Shown: positions 6,605 to 11,706 of the stretch, in pieces
Numbering within the stretch: position 1 is the stretch's first letter
Layout of the letters: each line of letters starts with the position of its first letter
Assembly (NCBI GenBank): GCA_947594085.1
Contig: CANQEB010000058.1
Location: 1 to 11,706 of the forward strand
DNA: 11,706 nucleotides
DNA from: an uncultured Lachnospiraceae bacterium
GTDB lineage: Bacteria; Bacillota; Clostridia; Lachnospirales; Lachnospiraceae
Reading direction: 5' to 3'
The notes under the pieces: model-generated
Seen by the model: only the letters and a program-made list of their open reading frames with translations
Databases searched by the model: none
What the model was told of the DNA's origin: nothing
Translations under genes and position numbers: made by a program

Positions 6605-8179
6605 TCATGCATTCAACAGCACACGCAATCTGGACCGTTTTCGCTCGATCATCTCGTCGATCCGATCCACATAATTTCTGATATCTTTCACGTTCTCAAT
6701 GCGCTCAATCCGGTCCTTCGCAAGCACCAACTTTGTAGCCGCCCCCGCTCCGAGAGCCAGAATGCTCTGCATCTCCTCCATGATCAGTATATTGTAAATG
6801 CCTTCTTTGCCTTCTTTCGCATAGCCGACATTCTCGAAATTTCCAGCCATATTTTTCTGCCGGTAAAGGTAGTATGGAAACATGCCAAACTGCTGCGCAT
6901 AGCGGGCCGTCATCTCCATGATCTCCTGGCTGTTGGTCATCGTGAGTTCCTTGTGCTCCTCTCGAAACAAGCGCAAGCGCGATGCACGTTTGACTGCAAG
7001 AGAGTGTACTGTGACACTGTCCGGAGCGAGTTTCGCGATCTCCTGCAGCGTGTGTTCCACCTCGGCCATTCCCTCACCTGGCAACCCGACAATCAAATCC
7101 ATATTGATATTGTCAAAGCCCATGTTGCGCGCCAGTTCAAAGGCCGCAATCGTCTCATCTACCGTATGTTTTCGCCCGATGAAGTCCAGCGTTGCCTGAT
7201 TCATTGTCTGCGGATTGATGGAGATGCGGGTGATTCCATGATCCTTCAGCACCTGCAGCTTTTCCCGGGTAATGCTGTCCGGGCGTCCCGCCTCTACCGT
7301 ATATTCCCCGAGCTTGTCAAAACAAAAACTGCTCTCAAGCTTCGCAAGCAAACGTTCCATCTGGAGCGGTTCCAACGTTGTAGGGGTCCCGCCTCCAATA
7401 TATACAGTATTCAGCTCATGACCGGAAAGTTCCTCCGAGGCATAATCGATTTCTTTGCAGAGCGAATCAAGATATGCGTCTACCTGCTCTCTCCACAGAT
7501 GAATGGGGCTCGAGCTGAAGGAGCAATACAGACAAATGCTCGGGCAAAACGGGATGCCGACGTACAGGCTGTATCCGTTCTCAAAATTAATGTCCTTCAG
7601 GATATGACGCTCACGGTTCGCAATTGCGATTGCCAGGGCTGTCTTCTCATTGCTCGTGTAGTAAGTATCCCGCATGTACTGTGCAATCTGAGCATTTTTC
7701 CATCCTTGCTCCAAAAAGCTCATCGGAATCTTGGTCGGTCGAATGCCGGTCAATGTCCCCCAGGGAAGCGTTCTTCCAGTCTGCTCCTGCAGCATGCGAT
7801 ACAGAAGCTGCTTCAGCTCATTTTTGATCTCTTTGCGGTCCATCGCAGGCGGAATGACTGTCTCACCTTGCCCAAGCAGTGCATCCCGCTGTGAGAATCT
7901 AACACGAATCACACATCCTGCTTTCTCCAGATCCGCATTCGTATCTTCTGCCCGTGCGCAGGGCTGCTTGCTCGGTGCAGAATCCCCTCTGAGGATCTTC
8001 CCTTCTTCGGCCATGACAAAAGAAACCACCAGCTTCAGGTACTCCTCATTCCCCTCCTCCAGTGTTCTCAATGTCTCAATGTTTTGTTCCACATGAACGT
8101 CCTGCTCCGGATAAAAAGCCTTCACAAGCGAATGGACATCATATGCAAAGCTTTGCCTGTCTATTTGAATTATAATCAT
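6605..8179 (-). CDS. hemZ: HemZ, radical SAM coproporphyrinogen III oxidase-like protein
   Basis: Radical SAM protein of 524 residues in the HemZ branch of the HemN/HemW family. In Bacillus subtilis, HemZ is assigned to oxygen-independent oxidation of coproporphyrinogen III in heme synthesis. The iron-sulfur motif is C212-x3-C216-x2-C219 in FCPSICLYCSF, followed by the family's YIGGGTPT (260-267), VEAGRP (295-300), ISINPQTMN (319-327) and DLIVGLPGEG (361-370). The C-terminal segment YYLYRQKNMAGNFENVGYA (436-454) is typical of HemZ and argues against HemW. The first 200 residues are the long N-terminal extension characteristic of HemZ. Its start is eight bases after the stop of the MBL hydrolase gene, with only a weak GAGAAG, so it is probably translationally coupled. 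Whether it truly acts in heme synthesis in this organism is open, because no other heme gene is in view. Confidence 0.92.
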   Translation of the reverse strand: MIIIQIDRQSFAYDVHSLVKAFYPEQDVHVEQNIETLRTLEEGNEEYLKLVVSFVMAEEGKILRGDSAPSKQPCARAEDTNADLEKAGCVIRVRFSQRDALLGQGETVIPPAMDRKEIKNELKQLLYRMLQEQTGRTLPWGTLTGIRPTKIPMSFLEQGWKNAQIAQYMRDTYYTSNEKTALAIAIANRERHILKDINFENGYSLYVGIPFCPSICLYCSFSSSPIHLWREQVDAYLDSLCKEIDYASEELSGHELNTVYIGGGTPTTLEPLQMERLLAKLESSFCFDKLGEYTVEAGRPDSITREKLQVLKDHGITRISINPQTMNQATLDFIGRKHTVDETIAAFELARNMGFDNINMDLIVGLPGEGMAEVEHTLQEIAKLAPDSVTVHSLAVKRASRLRLFREEHKELTMTNSQEIMEMTARYAQQFGMFPYYLYRQKNMAGNFENVGYAKEGKEGIYNILIMEEMQSILALGAGAATKLVLAKDRIERIENVKDIRNYVDRIDEMIERKRSRLRVLLNA

Positions 8180-8187
8180 GGTCTTCT

Positions 8188-8814
8188 CTAATATGGGTTA
8201 TACTGTTTCTCGTATCCAATCGTGGTCGGCTCGTCGTGCCCAGGGAGTACAAGTGTGTCATCCGGAAGAACAAACAGCTTCTGATGCAGAGAATTGTGCA
8301 GAGCGCTCACATTTCCGGTGGGAAAATCCGTCCTGCCGACGCTGCCGCAGAACAGCGTATCACCGGAGAACAGCACCTTCTCTGACGCAATATAATAGCA
8401 TGCTCCACCCGCCGTATGTCCAGGCGTGTGAAACACTTGTATCGAAACTCCGGCCGTCTCAACAATCTCTCCATCGTGGAAAAAGCGATCAGCCTTCACC
8501 GAATAACCATGCCCGTATACCGCGGAGAGATTGTATGTCTGCCGCTCCAAAATCGGTTGCTCCTCGGCCAATGCGCAAGCCGGAATACCGTATTGTTCCC
8601 GCAATACATCCACTGCCCCGATATGGTCAAAATGCCCGTGCGTCAGAAGAATCATCGCCGGCTTGGCCTGCAGCTCTCTGATCTTTTGCACGATTCTGTC
8701 GACCTCTGCCGCCGGATCAACAATCAGGATCTCCCTTGTCTCCTTGTTCATCGCAAGGTAACAGTTCGTCTGTATCATCCCGAGCACTAACGTCTCTATC
8801 TGAAGCATTTTCAT
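8188..8814 (-). CDS. MBL-fold metallohydrolase, glyoxalase II-like
   Basis: Cytoplasmic metallo-beta-lactamase-fold hydrolase, 208 residues, in the compact glyoxalase II-like group. All metal ligands are present: H59, H61, D63 and H64 in THGHFDHIG (58-66), H133 in HTPGHTAGG (129-137), D152 in FSGDTLF (149-155) and H193 in LPGHDEPTTIG (190-200). The ending GYEKQYNPY is typical of this small Gram-positive subgroup, which lacks the C-terminal glutathione-binding helices of true glyoxalase II. The natural substrate of the subgroup is uncertain. GGAGGAG precedes the start, which lies 15 bases after the rel stop; the gene is followed eight bases later by hemZ. This position between rel and hemZ recurs in Clostridia and suggests co-transcription. 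Confidence 0.92.
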   Translation of the reverse strand: MKMLQIETLVLGMIQTNCYLAMNKETREILIVDPAAEVDRIVQKIRELQAKPAMILLTHGHFDHIGAVDVLREQYGIPACALAEEQPILERQTYNLSAVYGHGYSVKADRFFHDGEIVETAGVSIQVFHTPGHTAGGACYYIASEKVLFSGDTLFCGSVGRTDFPTGNVSALHNSLHQKLFVLPDDTLVLPGHDEPTTIGYEKQYNPY

Positions 8815-8829
8815 AACGGCTCCTCCACT

Positions 8830-11160
8830 TTAACCCGTCGTTCGTTCTACGTCGATCACACTCTCCACCTGCCTGATTTTGTCCACGAGATAATTCAGAG
8901 TTCCCTTGTCTGCTATCTCAAACGACATTGCAATCGTAGCGATTCCCTGGCGACTTGTGCGCGAGTTGACAGATCGGACATCAATCTTGCGCTCTGTAAA
9001 TATCTTGGTGATGTCAACCAGAAGCCCGGTTCGGTTGTTGCAGTAGATCATGATCTCTGCCATATACAGGCCCTTATCACCATCCTGCGCTTCCTTCTGC
9101 CACTCGGCGTCGATCAAACGCGACCGTTCCTCCTCCGGGAGGTTGATAACATTGATACAGTCCGTCCGATGCAACGTAACTCCTCGACCGCGTGTGATAA
9201 AGCCGACAATCTCATCCCCCGGAATTGGACTACAGCACTTGGCAAAACGGACACTCACATCGTCAATCCCCTGCACAGTAATGCCACCCTTGGACTTTCG
9301 AAGCTGTACTGGAGCAGCGTCCTTTGCGTTCTGAACCGCCTCGATAATCTGCTCGTCCGTAACCTCCTTGCGGTGGTCACGCTCATAGCCCTCCAAAAGC
9401 TTGTTGACGACCTGGCCCTCCTTGAGCCCTCCGTGCCCAACCGCAGCCAACACAGAATCCCAATCGCGGAAACCATATTTGGTCAGAACACGCTCCATAT
9501 ATTCTGGCTTCATGATATCGGACTGCACAATGTTCTTCGCCCTGCAGTACGACGTCACAAGCTCCTTGCCCTTGACGATATTGTCTTCCTTGAGCTCTTG
9601 CTTGAACCACTGATTGATCTTGTTCCTCGCCTGCGAGCTCTTGACGATTTTCAGCCAATCCCGGCTCGGACCGCGTGAATTCTGTGAGGTGATGACCTCG
9701 ATGCGGTCGCCGTTCTGGATCACATAGTCGATCGTGACCAGCTTTCCGTTGACACGCGCTCCAATCATGCGATTGCCCACTGCGCTGTGAATGCTGTATG
9801 CGAAATCGATCGGTGTCGATCCGTTTGGCAGATTCTTGACGTCGCCGGACGGAGTGAAGCAATAAACGCTCTCCGAGAACAGATCGAAATCGCTCTTCAG
9901 AAGGCTCATGAACTCGCGGTTGTCCGACATCTGCCAGTCTAGCACCTGCCTCAGCCAGCTCAGCTTTGCCTCCTCGCTCTTCGTATCGCCTTTCTTGCCG
10001 TCGGCGGCCTCCTTGTATTTCCAGTGTGCCGCGATACCGTATTCTGCCGTACGATGCATCTCAAACGTGCGGATCTGAATCTCGAACGGAACCCCACCTG
10101 GCCCGATCAGCGTCGTGTGAAGTGACTGATACATGTTCTGCTTCGGCATCGCAATATAGTCCTTAAATCGCCCGGGAATCGGCTTATACATCTCATGAAT
10201 CAGTCCGAGCGCCGCATAACAATCCTTCACGGTATCCACAATGATGCGGACCGCGAACAGATCGTAGATCTGGTCCAGCGTCTTCTGCTGATTCACCATC
10301 TTCTTATAAATGCTGAAGAAATGCTTAATCCTGCCGTCAATCTGTGCCTTGATTCCCGCTGCCTCAATGTGCTCGCGCACTTCTTTTACGATATTGTCGA
10401 CAAACTCCTGTCTTGCGTCTTTCTTCAGCGCGATCTTCTCTACCAGATCATAGTAGACATCCGGCTCCAAATATTTTAGCGAGAGATCATCCAGCTCCAC
10501 CTTGATCTTGGAAATACCGAGTCGATGCGCGATCGGCGCGTAAATATCCATCGTCTCACGCGCTTTTTCCTTCTGCTTTTCCGGCTTCATGTACTTGAGT
10601 GTACGCATATTGTGGAGTCTGTCGGCAAGCTTGATCAAAATCACGCGGATGTCCTTCGCCATCGCGAGGAACATTTTGCGCAAATTCTCCGCCTGTACTT
10701 CCACCTTATCGGCAGAGTAATTCAACTGACCCAGCTTCGTGACACCGTCTACCAGAAGCTCGACCTCTTCGCCAAACTCTTCGCGAAGCTGCTCAGAGGT
10801 CATGACCGTATCCTCGACAACATCGTGCAGAAGCCCCGCAACGATCGTCTCCTTGTCCAGCTCTAGATCCGCGAGAATAATCCCCACGCAGAGGGGGTGA
10901 ATAATATACGGCTCACCGGACTTGCGGCGTTGATCCTTGTGCGCTTCGTAAGCGATGTGATACGCCTTCTCAATCATAGAAATATCGTCGGATGGATGAT
11001 ATTTCCGCACACTCTTGATCAGCTCCTGATACAGCACCTCCGGGCTCGTGAAATCTTCCATTGTCTTCACGTTCGCGTCGGCCTGTCGGATCTCCTCAAC
11101 CCTATCCTGATTCGTCTTCACTTCTACCGATTCCTGTTTCGTCTTCACATCTATCGCCAT
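8830..11160 (-). CDS. relA: bifunctional (p)ppGpp synthetase/hydrolase Rel
   Basis: Long RelA/SpoT homologue of 776 residues that makes and degrades (p)ppGpp in the stringent response. Domains in order: HD hydrolase (about 60-210) with H88, H112, D113, E116-D117 and D180 in LADRLHN; synthetase (about 250-385) with D300, RFKD (331-334) and E360 in FEIQIRT; TGS (about 432-491); helical region (500-590); zinc-finger-type region with C642, C643, H664 and C668; and C-terminal ACT (about 698-772). The RxKD motif and the intact HD residues indicate a bifunctional Rel, unlike hydrolase-dead RelA. The N-terminus carries an extra segment of about 35 residues containing a nine-residue tandem repeat. The start at 11160 has only a modest GGTGAG close upstream, and an in-frame stop shortly before it excludes a longer form. 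apt lies 74 bases upstream and the MBL gene 15 bases downstream. Confidence 0.97.
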   Translation of the reverse strand: MAIDVKTKQESVEVKTNQDRVEEIRQADANVKTMEDFTSPEVLYQELIKSVRKYHPSDDISMIEKAYHIAYEAHKDQRRKSGEPYIIHPLCVGIILADLELDKETIVAGLLHDVVEDTVMTSEQLREEFGEEVELLVDGVTKLGQLNYSADKVEVQAENLRKMFLAMAKDIRVILIKLADRLHNMRTLKYMKPEKQKEKARETMDIYAPIAHRLGISKIKVELDDLSLKYLEPDVYYDLVEKIALKKDARQEFVDNIVKEVREHIEAAGIKAQIDGRIKHFFSIYKKMVNQQKTLDQIYDLFAVRIIVDTVKDCYAALGLIHEMYKPIPGRFKDYIAMPKQNMYQSLHTTLIGPGGVPFEIQIRTFEMHRTAEYGIAAHWKYKEAADGKKGDTKSEEAKLSWLRQVLDWQMSDNREFMSLLKSDFDLFSESVYCFTPSGDVKNLPNGSTPIDFAYSIHSAVGNRMIGARVNGKLVTIDYVIQNGDRIEVITSQNSRGPSRDWLKIVKSSQARNKINQWFKQELKEDNIVKGKELVTSYCRAKNIVQSDIMKPEYMERVLTKYGFRDWDSVLAAVGHGGLKEGQVVNKLLEGYERDHRKEVTDEQIIEAVQNAKDAAPVQLRKSKGGITVQGIDDVSVRFAKCCSPIPGDEIVGFITRGRGVTLHRTDCINVINLPEEERSRLIDAEWQKEAQDGDKGLYMAEIMIYCNNRTGLLVDITKIFTERKIDVRSVNSRTSRQGIATIAMSFEIADKGTLNYLVDKIRQVESVIDVERTTG
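11095..11148 (-). repeat. 27-base tandem repeat inside the rel N-terminal coding region
   Basis: Codons 5-13 (VKTKQESVE) and 14-22 (VKTNQDRVE) are adjacent copies that share GTGAAGACGAA and most of the rest; a further VKT appears at codons 31-33. The repeat lies in the non-conserved extension before the HD domain and keeps the frame. Confidence 0.75.
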
Positions 11161-11234
11161 AGGCTCACCATCTCTGCCTTATTTTACACTGCTCGATTGC
11201 CGTTCCTCTTTGCGTCTGTCTTGCACCCTCACAA

Positions 11235-11642
11235 TCATTTCCCCTCGTAGCAGATCACCGACTCCACATCATATCCGGCGAGCTTCTCGCGGCCCTTGAG
11301 TCCCGCAAGCTCCATCAGGAAAACGATCTTCACGACCTCACCGCCAAGCTGTTCGACCAGTTTGGCTGCGGCCTCGATGGTCCCGCCCGTCGCGATCAGA
11401 TCGTCAATGATGACTACCTTTTGGCCCGGCTTGATGGAATCCTTGTGCATCTCGATTGTCGCCGAACCATACTCCAGGTCATACTCCATCGATACCGTCT
11501 CACACGGCAGCTTTCCCTTCTTGCGCACGAGCACGAACGGCTTGTGCATATTGTACGCAATTGGCGTCCCGAAAATGAAGCCCCTGGACTCTGCGCCAAC
11601 CACCACGTCAAAATCCAGCCCCGCAAGCTTCTCCTGCATCAA
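11235..11642 (-). CDS. apt: adenine phosphoribosyltransferase, 5' part missing or disrupted
   Basis: Converts adenine and PRPP to AMP in purine salvage. The catalytic part is intact: VVVGAESRGFIFG near the visible start, VRKKGKLP, VSMEYDLEYG, and the PRPP-binding motif VVIIDDLIATGGT. The C-terminus is complete (ending ICYEGK) and the stop lies 74 bases before rel. The usual protein is about 170-175 residues, but only about 134-141 can be read here. Homology clearly continues upstream as LQRLAID (to about 11663), then the frame meets TAA at 11679-11681. Still further up the same frame reads IRDLLKLL, which resembles the expected FRDxTxLL segment, but two codons too far away. There is no ribosome binding site at the TTG (11642) or ATG (11639). 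The simplest reading is a frame-disrupted or misassembled 5' part, so the gene may be a pseudogene. Confidence 0.85.
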   Translation of the reverse strand: MMQEKLAGLDFDVVVGAESRGFIFGTPIAYNMHKPFVLVRKKGKLPCETVSMEYDLEYGSATIEMHKDSIKPGQKVVIIDDLIATGGTIEAAAKLVEQLGGEVVKIVFLMELAGLKGREKLAGYDVESVICYEGK

Positions 11643-11706
11643 GTCAATCGCGAGACGCTGGAGACTTACACGAACCGGTTAAAGCAGCTTGAGGAGATCA
11701 CGGATT

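Noticed and set aside
6221..7894. 557-codon open frame on the plus strand opposite hemZ and part of the HD-GYP gene
   Set aside because: It is antisense to two clearly recognised genes, has no recognisable domain, and its composition is that of a shadow frame.
11161..11234. Separate promoter for rel in the apt-rel gap
   Set aside because: A TAAAAT-like -10 exists on the minus strand, but no acceptable -35 lies 16-18 bases upstream, so I could not support it.

Overview
The window looks like chromosomal DNA from a Gram-positive anaerobe of the class Clostridia, most likely Lachnospiraceae. The grounds are strong AGGAGG-type ribosome binding sites, TTGACA/TATAAT-type promoters, a HemZ-type radical SAM protein, a long bifunctional Rel protein, and the gene order apt-rel-MBL hydrolase-hemZ-hisS that is familiar from this group. 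The assignment rests on gene content, not on a database search. Most of the window is housekeeping DNA, and I found no convincing multi-gene undescribed system. The least ordinary items are a DUF1294 membrane protein fused to two copies of an uncharacterised domain, a group IIC-type intron end next to a terminator, a MetQ protein without a lipobox, and an apt gene whose 5' part is disrupted.

Layout. Positions 1-70 hold the 5' end of a group II intron on the minus strand. It lies directly after the rho-independent terminator (73-112) of metQ. metQ (141-1025, minus) and cysK (1193-2125, minus) form a sulfur amino acid pair, and each has its own promoter. udk (2246-2866, minus) follows. A 314-base divergent spacer (2867-3180) carries promoters in both directions and an imperfect 19-base direct repeat. 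The only plus-strand gene (3181-4512) encodes the DUF1294 fusion protein, and it runs convergently into hisS with a 13-base gap.

From 11706 down to 4526 all genes are on the minus strand: apt (5' part missing or disrupted), rel, an MBL-fold glyoxalase II-like hydrolase, hemZ, a stand-alone HD-GYP protein, and hisS. Spacings of 8 to about 100 bases suggest a polycistronic unit. The cluster links purine salvage (apt), stringent response (rel), c-di-nucleotide turnover (HD-GYP, inferred) and histidyl-tRNA charging (hisS). Uncharged tRNA is the signal that Rel senses, so hisS near rel makes functional sense, although the order may simply be ancestral.
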